NCBI RefSeq assembly: GCF_904067045.1 | Contig: NZ_CAJFDC010000036.1 | Location: 946,001 to 1,010,000 of the forward strand | Length of the DNA: 64,000 nucleotides | DNA from: Pseudomonas sp. FEN | GTDB taxonomy: Bacteria; Pseudomonadota; Gammaproteobacteria; Pseudomonadales; Pseudomonadaceae | Direction: 5' to 3' | In this document: positions 53,475 to 62,846 of the stretch, piece after piece | Layout of the letters: every line of letters starts with the position of its first letter | Position numbering within the stretch: position 1 is the first letter of the stretch | Notes under the pieces: generated by a model | Seen by the model: only the letters and a program-made list of their open reading frames with translations | Database searches by the model: none | What the model was told of the DNA's origin: nothing | Made by a program: the position numbers and the translations under genes

Positions 53475-53565
53475 TCTTGTTCCCTACGCAGGCGCTAACC
53501 TGATCAGGTTCAACGGGATCCGGATTTATCCGATCTCAGCCTCACAGCAAGGCACCCCGACAAGA
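53475..53565 (-). promoter_or_regulatory. TPP riboswitch (THI element) upstream of thiC
   Basis: The minus strand carries all conserved TPP-aptamer blocks in order: CGGGGTGCC, GGCTGAGATC, then CCCGTTGAACCTGATCAGGT and TTAGCGCCTGCGTAGGGAAC. It ends about 157 bases before the thiC ATG and should lower thiC and cytX expression when thiamine pyrophosphate is abundant. Confidence 0.98.
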
Positions 53566-53755
53566 ACGAGGCGAGTTTAGAGAAGACTGCGACATAATGC
53601 CATCTCCCCCTTGTTCGTCTGGATAAATGGCAGATATACAGGATTGTTGCCGACCCGCCCCGGCACTACACTCGCTACGTCTTGACGCTGGACCCACCGG
53701 GCAGTAGCCTCGGCCACCGCATTACCACCGTAATATTTACTCTAGGAATTGCCTC

Positions 53756-55195
53756 ATGCTGCGCAAACTTTCACTGGCCCTGGCCGTGTCTTGTGCGACC
53801 AACGGATTGGTCTGGGCAGCTGAAACGCCCCTGACGGCCAAGACCGACCTGGTCAGCGTCTACCAGGAAGCCCTGGGCAATAACGCCGACCTGGCGGCCG
53901 CCCGCGCCGACTACGACGCGCGCAAGGAAGTCGTGCCCCAGGCCCGTGCCGGCCTGCTGCCGAACCTCTCGGCCGGCGCCAGCACCAACAATGTCCAGAC
54001 CTCCATCGACCAGCCGTCGATGAACCTGAACCGTAGCGCCACGACTTACCAGGCGACGTTGGCCCAGCCGCTGTTCCGTGCCGACCGCTGGTTCCAGTAC
54101 CAGGCCGCCAAGGACATCAACGAACAGGCCGCCCTGCAACTCTCGGCGACCGAGCAGAACCTGATCCTGCAAAGCGCCGAAAGCTACTTCACGGTACTCC
54201 GCGCCCAGGACACCCTGGCCTCGACCAAGGCCGAGGAAGCGGCGTTCAAGCGCCAGCTCGACCAGTCCAACGAACGCTTCGACGTCGGCCTGTCGGACAA
54301 GACCGACGTACTGCAATCCCAGGCCAGCTACGACACCGCGCGGGCCAACCGGATCGTCGCCCAGCGCTCGGTGGCGGACGCCTTCGAAGCACTGATCACC
54401 CTGACCAATCGTCAGTACAACTCGATCCAGGGCATCGCCCACACCTTGCCGGTGCTGGCACCGACCCCGAATGACGCCAAGGCCTGGGTCGACACCGCGG
54501 CCCGGCAGAACCTCAATCTGCTGGCGAGCAACTATGCCGTCAGCGCCGCCGAGGAAACCCTCAAGCAGCGCAAGGCCGGTCATGCGCCGACCCTCGATGC
54601 CGTAGCCAAGTACGAGGCCGGCGACAACGACGGTTTCGGCCTGGGCAATCCCAATGCGCTGAATCAGAATTATGCCGGGCCAGTGAAGCAGACCACGATC
54701 GGGCTGCAATTGAGCGTTCCGCTCTACAGCGGCGGCCTGACCAGCTCGCAGGTGCGCGAATCCTATTCGCGCTTGAGCCAGACCGAGCAACAGCGTGAAG
54801 CGCTGCGCCGGCAAGTGGTGGAAAACACCCGCAACCTGCATCGCGCGGTGAATACCGATGTGGAACAGGTGCAGGCGCGCAAGCAGTCGATCATCTCCAA
54901 CCAGAGTGCGCTGGAAGCGACCGAAATCGGTTATCAGGTGGGCACGCGCAATATCGTCGACGTACTGGATGCCCAGCGTCAGCTGTACACCTCGGTGCGC
55001 GACTACAACAACACCCGCTATGACTACATTCTCGACAACCTGCGCCTGAAGCAGGCAGCGGGCACCCTGAACCCGGGCGACCTGAGCGACCTGGCGCGCT
55101 ACCTGAAGGCCGACTACAACCCGGACAAGGACTTCCTGCCGCCGGATCTGGCGAAGGCCGCGGCGGCCAACCTCAAGGCCAATCCGAAGTACTGA
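53756..55195 (+). CDS. tolC: TolC family outer membrane protein
   Basis: A 479-residue outer-membrane channel for type I secretion and tripartite efflux. A signal peptide (MLRKLSLALAVSCATNGLVW then AA) precedes two internal repeats typical of TolC: AALQLSATEQNLILQSAESY (first) and REALRRQVVENTRNLHRAVN (second). The C-terminal segment RNIVDVLDAQRQLYTSVRDY is a strong family marker. It is monocistronic, divergent from the thiC leader and followed by a REP-like element. It is a generic exit duct; no adaptor or ATPase genes are adjacent. Confidence 0.93.
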   Translation: MLRKLSLALAVSCATNGLVWAAETPLTAKTDLVSVYQEALGNNADLAAARADYDARKEVVPQARAGLLPNLSAGASTNNVQTSIDQPSMNLNRSATTYQATLAQPLFRADRWFQYQAAKDINEQAALQLSATEQNLILQSAESYFTVLRAQDTLASTKAEEAAFKRQLDQSNERFDVGLSDKTDVLQSQASYDTARANRIVAQRSVADAFEALITLTNRQYNSIQGIAHTLPVLAPTPNDAKAWVDTAARQNLNLLASNYAVSAAEETLKQRKAGHAPTLDAVAKYEAGDNDGFGLGNPNALNQNYAGPVKQTTIGLQLSVPLYSGGLTSSQVRESYSRLSQTEQQREALRRQVVENTRNLHRAVNTDVEQVQARKQSIISNQSALEATEIGYQVGTRNIVDVLDAQRQLYTSVRDYNNTRYDYILDNLRLKQAAGTLNPGDLSDLARYLKADYNPDKDFLPPDLAKAAAANLKANPKY

Positions 55196-55219
55196 TGGGT
55201 TCCTGAGAACACCACGGAA

Positions 55220-55324
55220 CCTGTAGGAGCCGCCGGTCGACGCTCGATTGCCCGCGAAGGGGACCTCACCGGCGCCAAAAGCTTCGTCGGAACGCCGCCC
55301 GGACCAAGCCCCGCTCCTACAGGA
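55220..55324. repeat. REP-like doublet between tolC and waaA
   Basis: The outer arms ctgtaggagc and gctcctacag pair exactly, enclosing cgattgcccgcgaagg and agcttcgtcggaacgccg. It lies between two convergent genes. Confidence 0.7.
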
Positions 55325-55366
55325 CGTATTACGGCCACAAAATCGTGTTCATCCTTGATTGAGGAT

Positions 55367-56644
55367 CTAGCGCGACAGCAACCGCCCCAACCCATCCAAC
55401 AAGCGCTGCAACGCCCCCTGGTTGGCCCGCATCACCTTCAGTCCCGCCTCGCCCATCTTCTGCGCATCGCGTGGCAATTCGAACAGGCGCTGCACCGCCA
55501 GCGCCAGCCCTTCGGCATCGTCCACTTCCTGCAACGCCCCGGCCTCGCGCATCAACGCGGCGATCTCGAGGAAGTTGAACAGATGCGGCCCGCTCAACAC
55601 CGGCTTGCACAGCGCCGCCGGTTCCAGCAGGTTATGTCCGCCGTTGGGCACCAGGCTGCCGCCGACGAACGCACTATCGGCCAGGGCATAGAGAAACAGC
55701 AGCTCGCCCATGGTGTCGCCGAGCAGCACCTCGGTCTGCGCACCGACAGGAATGCCACTGGAACGCCGGACTGTCGAAAAGCCCTGTTCCTGGCACAAGG
55801 CGAACACGCTGTCGAAGCGTTCCGGGTGACGCGGCACCAGGATCAGCAAGGCATTCGGATAACTGCCGAGCAACCGCCGATGGGCCGCCAGCACCACCGC
55901 GTCTTCCCCCTCATGGGTACTCGCGGCGATCCACACCGGCCGCTCCCGCGCCTGCCATTGCCCACGCAGCTCGGCGGCCCGCTCAAGCAGTTGCGGATCG
56001 ATGCTCAGATCGAACTTGATCGAGCCCGTGACCTCGACGCATTCAGGCCGCGCGCCCAATTGCCGGAAACGCTCGGCTTCAGCCTCGGTCTGCACGGCGA
56101 TCAGGCTCATTTCCTCCAGCATCGGCCGGGTCAAGCGCGCGAAGCGTCCATAGCCCCTGGCCGAACGCGCCGACAGCCGCGCATTGGCCAACGCCACCGG
56201 GATCCCGCGTCGGGCACACTGATGGATATGGTTGGGCCACAATTCGGTCTCCATGATCACCGCCAACTTCGGCCGGACCGCATCGAGAAAGCGCGCCGCC
56301 GCCCACGGCAAATCATAAGGCAGGTAGCAATGCTGGATCCGTGGCTCGTCGGCGAACAGCGCCTTGATTCGCTCGGAGCCGGTGGGCGTCATGCAGGTGA
56401 CGGTGATCGGCAGCCGTGGATATTTCGCCAGCAGAGCGCGGATCATCGGCGCGGCGGCAATACTCTCGCCGACCGATACCGCGTGTACCCAGATCCCGTC
56501 CGGGCGTAGCGCCGGCAGGCCACGGCCAAACCGTTCGCCAACGCGCCGGGCATAAGCCGGCGCCTTGCGCGCCCGCAGCCATAGACGCAACGCCACCAGC
56601 GGCAGCCCCAGATGAAACAGCAAGGTGTAGAGAGTTCTATTCAT
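55367..56644 (-). CDS. waaA: 3-deoxy-D-manno-octulosonic acid transferase
   Basis: A 425-residue inner-membrane glycosyltransferase that adds Kdo to lipid A precursor. The N-terminus MNRTLYTLLFHLGLPLVALR provides the membrane anchor. The acceptor half includes WVHAVSVGESIAAAPMIRAL and VIMETELWPNHIHQC, and the donor half includes GGSLVPNGGHNLLEPAALCK. The ATG at 56644 is used; a 46-residue upstream extension would read the end of the LysR gene in another frame. It lies 23 bases after that LysR gene on the same strand. Confidence 0.96.
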   Translation of the reverse strand: MNRTLYTLLFHLGLPLVALRLWLRARKAPAYARRVGERFGRGLPALRPDGIWVHAVSVGESIAAAPMIRALLAKYPRLPITVTCMTPTGSERIKALFADEPRIQHCYLPYDLPWAAARFLDAVRPKLAVIMETELWPNHIHQCARRGIPVALANARLSARSARGYGRFARLTRPMLEEMSLIAVQTEAEAERFRQLGARPECVEVTGSIKFDLSIDPQLLERAAELRGQWQARERPVWIAASTHEGEDAVVLAAHRRLLGSYPNALLILVPRHPERFDSVFALCQEQGFSTVRRSSGIPVGAQTEVLLGDTMGELLFLYALADSAFVGGSLVPNGGHNLLEPAALCKPVLSGPHLFNFLEIAALMREAGALQEVDDAEGLALAVQRLFELPRDAQKMGEAGLKVMRANQGALQRLLDGLGRLLSR

Positions 56645-56667
56645 GGCGGCGGAGTTTATCGGCTTTT

Positions 56668-57558
56668 TCAACCAATCGCCTGCAAGTGCTCGGCAAACCG
56701 TTCGGCCAGCCAGCGCGCCGCCGGGCCCAGGGGTTCGTCGCGACGCCAGACCAGCTCCACCACCAACGCCGGCGGCGTCCATTCGCTGCTCAGCTCGACC
56801 ATCTGGTTCTGGTACGCCGGGTATTGCACCACGTGTCGCGGCAGCCAGGCCCAGCCCAGGCCGCGCATCAGCAGCTCAGCCATCACGTAGAAGGAGTCCG
56901 CTCGCCAGACCTGCGGGCTGAGCTGTTCACCGCCGGGATAACCGCTCAGTTGCGGGGCGATGAGCAATTGCCGATGCCGGGCCAACTGCTGGCGGTTGAC
57001 CCGCGGCGAAGCCGCCAGCGGATGGTTGACCGCGCACACCGTAACCATTTCAACGCTGCCCAGCGCCCGCCGCTCCAGGGTCTGCGGCATCGGGTCGTGG
57101 TGGAACAGCAGGCCCAGGTCCGCGCGCCGCTCCACCAGCTTGCGCGCGACGTCGCCCTGGGCGCCGCTGGCCAGTTGCACCTCGACGCTGGGAAACTGCT
57201 CCGACAACGCCTCCAGGCTGTCGAGCACCGGCTGGTAGGGCATGGCCTCGTCCTGCGCCAGGCGCAAACGCGCTTCCTGGCCACGCATCAAGGCCAGCGC
57301 CCGACCATTGAGACGATCGCACTGGCGCAGCACCTCCCGCGCTTCCTCCAGCAACGCGGTGCCGGCCTCGGTCAATTTCGGCTGGCGACCACTGCTGCGC
57401 TCGAACAGCGTCACACCCAGATCCGTTTCCAGAAGGGCGATCGCGTTGCTGACCGCCGACTGCGCCTTGTGTTGTTCACGCGCCACGGCGGAAAACGAAC
57501 GCTGCTCGGCGACGCCGACGAACAGGCGCATCTGCTCCAGGTTCCACTGAATACTCAT
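56668..57558 (-). CDS. LysR-family transcriptional regulator
   Basis: A 296-residue DNA-binding regulator. The N-terminal winged helix-turn-helix is clear (LEQMRLFVGVAEQRSFSAVA, then KAQSAVSNAIALLETDLGVT and LFERSSGRQPKLTEAG). The effector-binding domain occupies residues from about 90. It is divergent from the small multidrug resistance gene at 57661 with about 100 bases between them, so that gene is a natural target, although this is inference. The inducer is unknown. It starts at ATG 57558 (MSIQWNLEQM). Confidence 0.9.
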   Translation of the reverse strand: MSIQWNLEQMRLFVGVAEQRSFSAVAREQHKAQSAVSNAIALLETDLGVTLFERSSGRQPKLTEAGTALLEEAREVLRQCDRLNGRALALMRGQEARLRLAQDEAMPYQPVLDSLEALSEQFPSVEVQLASGAQGDVARKLVERRADLGLLFHHDPMPQTLERRALGSVEMVTVCAVNHPLAASPRVNRQQLARHRQLLIAPQLSGYPGGEQLSPQVWRADSFYVMAELLMRGLGWAWLPRHVVQYPAYQNQMVELSSEWTPPALVVELVWRRDEPLGPAARWLAERFAEHLQAIG

Positions 57559-57660
57559 GAACAACCCATCTTATTTTCAGATAGGTAATGACTTTACCCC
57601 ATCTGATGACTCTCTAGAATGCCCATCTCATCAGCAGGCCCAAACACGAGAGATTGCCCC

Positions 57661-57993
57661 ATGCACGCTTACTACTACCTGGCCATCGCCATCTGCGCCG
57701 AAGTCATCGCCACCGTCTCCATGAAAGCGGTCAAGGGCCTGAGCACGCCGCTCCCGCTGCTGCTGATCATTGTCGGCTATGCCATCGCATTCTGGATGTT
57801 GACCCTGGTAGTGCGCACGGTGCCGGTGGGCGTGGCCTACGCGGTCTGGGCCGGGATGGGGATCGTGATGGTCAGTATCGCGGCGCTGTTCCTCTACGGG
57901 CAGAAGCTGGATATCCCGGCGATGTTGGGCATGGGACTGATCGTGCTCGGAGTCGTGGTGATCCAGCTGTTCTCGAAGACCGCCGGGCACTAG
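57661..57993 (+). CDS. Small multidrug resistance (SMR) efflux protein
   Basis: A 110-residue four-helix inner-membrane transporter of the EmrE family that exchanges protons for cationic compounds. It starts MHAYYYLAIAICAEVIATVS, placing the essential Glu at residue 14 in helix 1. The conserved PVGVAYAVWAGMGIVMVSIA and the last helix LGMGLIVLGVVVIQLFSK are present. Whether it exports quaternary ammonium compounds, polyamines or guanidinium cannot be read from sequence. An upstream in-frame start would add 14 residues and is not favoured. Confidence 0.92.
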   Translation: MHAYYYLAIAICAEVIATVSMKAVKGLSTPLPLLLIIVGYAIAFWMLTLVVRTVPVGVAYAVWAGMGIVMVSIAALFLYGQKLDIPAMLGMGLIVLGVVVIQLFSKTAGH

Positions 57994-58048
57994 AGCCGGC
58001 AAGCGCCAATGCCAGCCGACCAGGGAAACCTGAATCTGAACGCGGTTT

Positions 58049-58080
58049 TGTGGCGAGCGGGCTTGTCGGAACGCCACAGG
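58049..58080. repeat. Short REP-like palindrome
   Basis: tgtggcgagcgggcttgtcg followed by gaacgccaca has complementary ends (tgtggcg/cgccaca) and a REP-like core. It lies between the SMR gene and the FAD oxidoreductase gene. Confidence 0.5.
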
Positions 58081-58174
58081 ATCGTGCTCGGCTTCAACTG
58101 CTCGCACACCACCCAGGCATGCTCTCTATGAGCCTGTATACTGCGAGCCTTGTCTTGAACACCGAGGTCGTCGC

Positions 58175-59350
58175 ATGCCATCCGCTCTCTCCACCGATGT
58201 CCTGATTGTCGGCGCCGGCGTCGCCGGCCTCTGGCTCAACGCGCGCCTGCGGCGCCAGGGCTTTTCGACGGTACTGGTGGAAAGCGCCAGTCTCGGCGGC
58301 GGGCAGAGCGTCAAGTCCCAGGGCATTATCCACGGCGGCGCCAAATACGCCCTGCACGGCGCCCTGAGCGGCGCCTCGGAAGCCATCGCCGACATGCCAC
58401 GGCGCTGGCGCGAAGCCCTGGCCGGCACCGGCGAGCTCGACCTGACGGGCGTGCGCCTGCTGTCCGACGCCCATTACCTCTGGTCCCCCGGCACCCTGGC
58501 CGGCAACCTCACCAGCTTCTTCGCCAGCAAGGCGGTGCGCGGTCGGGTCGACCAGGTCAAGGGCGAGCAACTGCCCCCCGCCCTGCAAGACCCGCGTTTC
58601 AAGGGCAAGGTCTATCGCCTGGCCGAACTGGTGATCGATGTGCCGAGCCTGCTCACGCGCCTGGCCGAACTGGCCGGTGACGGTTTGCTGGCTGGTCACG
58701 ACATCGAACCGCTGCTGGACAATGAGCAACTGGTCGGCCTGCGGGTCGATGGCCGGGATATCCACGCCCAGCGCATCGTGCTCAGTGCCGGCGCCGGCAA
58801 CGCCGCGTTGCTCAAGGTCCTGGGCCTGAGCCAGCCGGCCATGCAGACGCGCCCCTTGCACATGGTGCTGGTCAAGGGCCCGAGCTTGAAACCGCTGTAT
58901 GCCCATTGCCTGGGTGGCGGCCCCAAGCCGCGCATTACCGTGACCACTCATCCAGCGGCCGATGGCCAGTGGGTCTGGTACCTCGGCGGCGATATCGCCG
59001 AGGCCGAAGGTGTCGCCCGCGAGCCCGCCGAACAGATCGCCAGCGCACAGAAGGAACTGGGCAACCTGCTGCCCTGGGTCGATCTGAGCCAGGCGCGCTG
59101 GGCCACCTTGCGGGTGAGTCGCGCCGAACCGCAGCAATCCGGCCTGACCCGTCCGGACAATGCCTTCCTCGCCGAGCAGGGTCGCCTGCTGGTGGGCTGG
59201 CCGACCAAGCTGGCCCTGTCGCCGGACTTCGCCGACCGCGTGATCGACAGCCTGGAACGCGATGGTATCCGCCCGGGGCCGGCAGCCACCTTGCCCGAAC
59301 TGCCCAAGCCAGCCATGGCGCAAACGCCTTGGGAGCAACTGCTGCCATGA
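58175..59350 (+). CDS. FAD-dependent oxidoreductase (DAO family)
   Basis: A 391-residue protein with an N-terminal dinucleotide-binding fold: DVLIVGAGVAGLWLNARLRR followed by Glu in VLVESASLGGGQSVKSQG. The remainder fits the D-amino acid oxidase/glycerol-3-phosphate dehydrogenase-like superfamily (for example IVLSAGAGNAALLKVLGLSQ). The conserved GGGQSVKSQGIIHGGAKYAL resembles the GTSSRSS-like FAD segment of GlpD relatives. The substrate is unknown. It overlaps the following aldo/keto reductase by four bases (ATGA). The same trio (FAD enzyme, aldo/keto reductase, unknown protein) occurs in P. aeruginosa around PA4991-PA4993, as I recall. Confidence 0.85.
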   Translation: MPSALSTDVLIVGAGVAGLWLNARLRRQGFSTVLVESASLGGGQSVKSQGIIHGGAKYALHGALSGASEAIADMPRRWREALAGTGELDLTGVRLLSDAHYLWSPGTLAGNLTSFFASKAVRGRVDQVKGEQLPPALQDPRFKGKVYRLAELVIDVPSLLTRLAELAGDGLLAGHDIEPLLDNEQLVGLRVDGRDIHAQRIVLSAGAGNAALLKVLGLSQPAMQTRPLHMVLVKGPSLKPLYAHCLGGGPKPRITVTTHPAADGQWVWYLGGDIAEAEGVAREPAEQIASAQKELGNLLPWVDLSQARWATLRVSRAEPQQSGLTRPDNAFLAEQGRLLVGWPTKLALSPDFADRVIDSLERDGIRPGPAATLPELPKPAMAQTPWEQLLP

Positions 59351-60159
59351 GCCAACCGACCCTGCACGACCTCCATCGAGCCCTGGGCAGTACCGGCCTG
59401 TTGGTTTCGCCCCTGGGCCTGGGTACCGTCAAGCTCGGTCGTGACCAGGGGGTCAAATACCCCAGTGGCTTCCAGATCCCCGACGACCAGCAAGCCCGCC
59501 AACTGCTCAAGCTGAGTCGCGACCTCGGCATCAACCTGATCGACACCGCGCCGGCCTATGGCCGCAGCGAGGAGCGCCTGGGCCCGCTGCTGCGCGGACA
59601 GCGCCAGGAATGGGTGATCGTCAGCAAGGTCGGTGAAGAGTTCGAAGCCGGCCAGTCGCGCCATGACTTCAGCGCCGCGCATACCCGGCTGTCCGTGGAG
59701 CGCAGCCTGCAACGCCTGGAAACCGATGTTATCGACCTGGTGCTGGTGCATTCCGACGGCAACGATCTGGCGATCCTCGAGCACAGTGAGGCCTACCAGA
59801 CCCTCGATGCCTTGAAGCACGAAGGCAAGATCCGCGCTTTCGGTTTTTCCGGCAAAACCGTCGAAGGCGGCCTGAGGGCGCTGGAACAAGGTGATTGCGC
59901 GATGATCACCTACAATCTGAACGAACAGGCCGAGAAACCGGTCATTGACTATGCTACCGCCCACGGCAAGGCGATCCTGGTGAAAAAGGCCCTGGCCAGC
60001 GGTCATGCCTGCCTGGCCCCCGGTATTGACCCGGTGCGGGCCAGCTTCGAACTGCTATTTGCACAGCCCGGCGTTGCCAGTGCTATTGTCGGCACCATCA
60101 ACCCGGTGCACCTCGCCCACAATGTAGCGACGGTCGCCCGGGTCATTCGCCAAAACTGA
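59347..60159 (+). CDS. Aldo/keto reductase
   Basis: A 270-residue NADPH-dependent reductase with the TIM-barrel signature. It begins MSQPTLHDLHRALGSTGLLV and shows the family segments LGLGTVKLGRDQ, NLIDTAPAYGRSEERLGPLL (with Asp and Tyr of the catalytic tetrad) and VIVSKVGEEF (Lys), plus LVLVHSDGND where His is expected. A much longer in-frame reading from 58906 only translates the upstream gene in another frame and is rejected. Translation is coupled to the FAD enzyme by ATGA overlap. The substrate is unknown. Confidence 0.9.
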   Translation: MSQPTLHDLHRALGSTGLLVSPLGLGTVKLGRDQGVKYPSGFQIPDDQQARQLLKLSRDLGINLIDTAPAYGRSEERLGPLLRGQRQEWVIVSKVGEEFEAGQSRHDFSAAHTRLSVERSLQRLETDVIDLVLVHSDGNDLAILEHSEAYQTLDALKHEGKIRAFGFSGKTVEGGLRALEQGDCAMITYNLNEQAEKPVIDYATAHGKAILVKKALASGHACLAPGIDPVRASFELLFAQPGVASAIVGTINPVHLAHNVATVARVIRQN

Positions 60160-60200
60160 TGCCGCCCAGGCGGCCGACCCCGACGCAAGAAGGAGCCGAG

Positions 60201-61166
60201 ATGCCGCGGACGCTGATACGCAAGAACCCCAGCAACTTCAAGACCCTGCCGTTACTCGTCGAGGCCACGCCCGAAGGCTTGTGCTACCAGAGCGTCGGAA
60301 TGCCGTTGAACTTTGCGCAAACCTTGCACAAGCGCAAGCCGGTAAGCGTAGGTGACCCCGAGCGCTTTGCCCTGGAACTGGCCAACCTTGGGGTGTCGGT
60401 GCGGCTGACCCTGCACTGGCACAACCGTGACTACTGGGTCCTGGTGCGCCAACGACGCCAGGATCGCGGCGATGTGGTGCTCAAGCTGATTTCCGGCTAT
60501 GTCCCGGCCCATGAACTGGCCATTCCCCTGCTCACCGCGATCGCGGAAATTGCCGAGGAATGCCTGCTGGAAACCCCGGAAGGCTGGCTCGGTGGTCGCT
60601 TCAACGACACCTGGTTGCCGACCCCCTACTCGGCGGCCCTGCATTACCGCGAAGCCCTGCCCTTTCGCCTGACCGCCTTGTCCGGCGCGGCGCGACCGGT
60701 ACGCTGCGGCACGTTGCAGCTCATGGAACGACCGCAGACCTACGTGCACCTGCCCACCGCTTCGTTGCAACTGATCTATGACCTGCGCCTGGAGGTCCCG
60801 CGCGAGGCCAAGTCCCTGAGCCTGTTCCATGTCGACGAGCGCCTGGAAAACGATCAGTTGGTGGCTCGCCTGGACCGCGGTCGGCCCGACCTGTACCTGA
60901 TGCCGCTCAAGGACGGACAGCCCTGCGCCGAGCTCTACACCCTGAAAAAGGATCAGTTGCATCCGGCCAGTACCCGCGGCCTGTACCTGGCGGAAAGCTT
61001 TGCCCAACAGCAAGGCTGGGTGGTGCGCGAGGAGCGGATTCGCTGGAAGGACTGGGTCCGCGAGCAGGGCCTGGGGGAGCCCGAGAAGGATTCGAAGATC
61101 AGGCGCCTGACCGGCAAGGCGCGGCAGATCCTGCGCAAGATCGTGCCGGTGAAGAGCGGACGCTAG
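60201..61166 (+). CDS. Conserved Pseudomonas protein of unknown function
   Basis: A 321-residue cytoplasmic protein without signal peptide or membrane helix, starting MPRTLIRKNPSNFKTLPLLV. AAGGAG lies seven bases before the ATG, so a 14-residue extension is rejected. Visible features are a Trp-rich beta-like segment (LTLHWHNRDYWVLVRQRRQD), a helical acidic segment (LTAIAEIAEECLLETPEGWL) and a basic C-terminal helix (DSKIRRLTGKARQILRKIVP). Orthologues are sometimes labelled metal ABC transporter ATPase, but I see no Walker A or signature motif here, so that label looks wrong. It follows the aldo/keto reductase by 41 bases and probably belongs to its operon. Confidence 0.82.
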   Translation: MPRTLIRKNPSNFKTLPLLVEATPEGLCYQSVGMPLNFAQTLHKRKPVSVGDPERFALELANLGVSVRLTLHWHNRDYWVLVRQRRQDRGDVVLKLISGYVPAHELAIPLLTAIAEIAEECLLETPEGWLGGRFNDTWLPTPYSAALHYREALPFRLTALSGAARPVRCGTLQLMERPQTYVHLPTASLQLIYDLRLEVPREAKSLSLFHVDERLENDQLVARLDRGRPDLYLMPLKDGQPCAELYTLKKDQLHPASTRGLYLAESFAQQQGWVVREERIRWKDWVREQGLGEPEKDSKIRRLTGKARQILRKIVPVKSGR

Positions 61167-61311
61167 GAAAGAGAGCAGGTACGGATATTAATCTGGGAGC
61201 CGGTTTGCCGGCGATAACGTGAACCTCGCGGACGAGCCCCACCGGGGCGCCGGACCAGCATGAAGACTCATGACCGGCCCGCGCGTATCGAACGGGCCTC
61301 ACGCTTATTTA

Positions 61312-62733
61312 TCAGTGGCTGCGGATTTTCTCGACAATCGCCGTGGTCGAGCTGTTTTCCACCAGTCCCAATACCTTCACCGTACCGCCATAGGCCGTCA
61401 CGATGGAAGCACCGACCACCTGGTCGATCCCATAGTCACCGCCCTTGACCAGCACATCCGGCTTGACCTGGGCCAGCAGGTTCTCCGGTGTGCCCTCGGA
61501 GAAGCTGATGACCCAGTCCACGGCCCCCAGGCCAGCGAGCACGGCCATGCGCCGATCGACACTGTTGATCGGCCGTCCAGGCCCCTTGAGGCGGCTCACC
61601 GAGGCATCGTCATTGACCGCGACGATCAACCGATCGCCCTGGGCCCGCGCCTGCTCCAGATAGGTCACGTGACCGGCATGGAGGATGTCGAAGCAACCAT
61701 TGGTGAACACAATCTTCTCGTTGTGCGCCCGCGCATCGTCAACTGCCAGCAGCAGTTGCTCCAAGCCCAGTACACCGCGCTCGGAGCCTTCCTCGCGCTG
61801 GATCGCCCGCCGCAGTTCAGGCGCACTGATGGCCGCCGTACCGAGTTTGCCGACAACGATGCCGGCGGCGAGGTTGGCCAAGGCCACCGCCTGGGGCAGT
61901 TCTTCGCCCGCGGCAATGGCCGCCGCCAGGGTCGAGATCACCGTATCGCCGGCACCGGTCACATCGAACACTTCACGGGCCCGGGCCGGCAGGTGCAGCG
62001 CCGGATGATCGGGGCGCAGCAGGGTCATGCCATGCTCGCCACGGGTCACCAGCAAGGCGCCGAGGTCCAGGTCCTGCATCAACTGAGCGCCCTTGGCCAC
62101 CAGCTCATGCTCATCGGCACAGCCGCCGACAATGGTTTCGAACTCGCTGAGATTCGGCGTGATCAGGCTCGCGCCACGGTAGATCGAAAAATCCTTGCCC
62201 TTGGGGTCGGCCAGCACCGGAATGCCGCGAGCCCGGGCGGCCTGGATCAGGGCCTGATGATTCTTCAAGGCGCCTTTGCCGTAGTCGGACAGCACCAGTA
62301 CCTTGACGCCTTCGAGCAAACCATCGACTTCAGCCCCGAGGGCCAGGGCGTCGGTGGCAAAAGGCTCCTCAAAGTCGATTCGCAGCAACTGCTGGTGGCG
62401 GCTCATGACCCGCAGCTTGACGATGGTCGGCTGGTGCGCGATGCGCTGGAACAGCGCACGGACCCCGGCGCCCTTGAGGCTGTTGGCCAGACTGTCGGCG
62501 GCTTCATCGTCACCGGTGACCCCCACCAGCGATGCCGGGGCGCCCAAGGCGGCGATGTTCAGGGCAACGTTGGCGGCGCCACCAGGACGGTCTTCGATGT
62601 GCTCGACCTTGACTACCGGTACCGGTGCCTCAGGAGAAATCCGTGAGGTACCACCATGCCAGTAACGGTCGAGCATGACATCGCCGACCACCAAGACAGG
62701 GGCTTGATCGAATCGCGGCATGGACAACTTCAT
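61312..62733 (-). CDS. hldE: Bifunctional heptose kinase/adenylyltransferase HldE
   Basis: A 473-residue cytoplasmic enzyme for ADP-heptose synthesis. The N-terminal PfkB-type kinase domain (about 1-320) shows LVVGDVMLDRYWHG, RPGGAANVALNIAALG and VFDVTGAGDTVISTLAAAIA with the catalytic Asp. The C-terminal nucleotidyltransferase domain shows FTNGCFDILHAGHVTYLEQA with the HxGH motif. It supplies the substrate for WaaC-type heptosyltransferases, one of which is encoded at 46303-47352. The ATG at 62733 is used; a four-residue extension is possible. It lies about 110 bases downstream of msbA on the same strand. Confidence 0.97.
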   Translation of the reverse strand: MKLSMPRFDQAPVLVVGDVMLDRYWHGGTSRISPEAPVPVVKVEHIEDRPGGAANVALNIAALGAPASLVGVTGDDEAADSLANSLKGAGVRALFQRIAHQPTIVKLRVMSRHQQLLRIDFEEPFATDALALGAEVDGLLEGVKVLVLSDYGKGALKNHQALIQAARARGIPVLADPKGKDFSIYRGASLITPNLSEFETIVGGCADEHELVAKGAQLMQDLDLGALLVTRGEHGMTLLRPDHPALHLPARAREVFDVTGAGDTVISTLAAAIAAGEELPQAVALANLAAGIVVGKLGTAAISAPELRRAIQREEGSERGVLGLEQLLLAVDDARAHNEKIVFTNGCFDILHAGHVTYLEQARAQGDRLIVAVNDDASVSRLKGPGRPINSVDRRMAVLAGLGAVDWVISFSEGTPENLLAQVKPDVLVKGGDYGIDQVVGASIVTAYGGTVKVLGLVENSSTTAIVEKIRSH

Positions 62734-62846
62734 GGAGCAACCCACATAAAAAATGAACAGGGGCGCGATATTAACACAGGGTTGCCGAAGGCTAGCCTAG
62801 ACAAAAACAGGGCGCGCCAATCAGCATCGCGCACCCTGCCAATGGA

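Noticed and set aside
58906..59346. 147-residue N-terminal extension of the aldo/keto reductase
   Set aside because: The extension reads the FAD oxidoreductase gene in another frame; the conserved N-terminus starts at 59347.
61270..61300. Hairpin ggcccg...cgggcc as hldE terminator
   Set aside because: The stem is plausible but no T run follows on the minus strand, so I did not call it.
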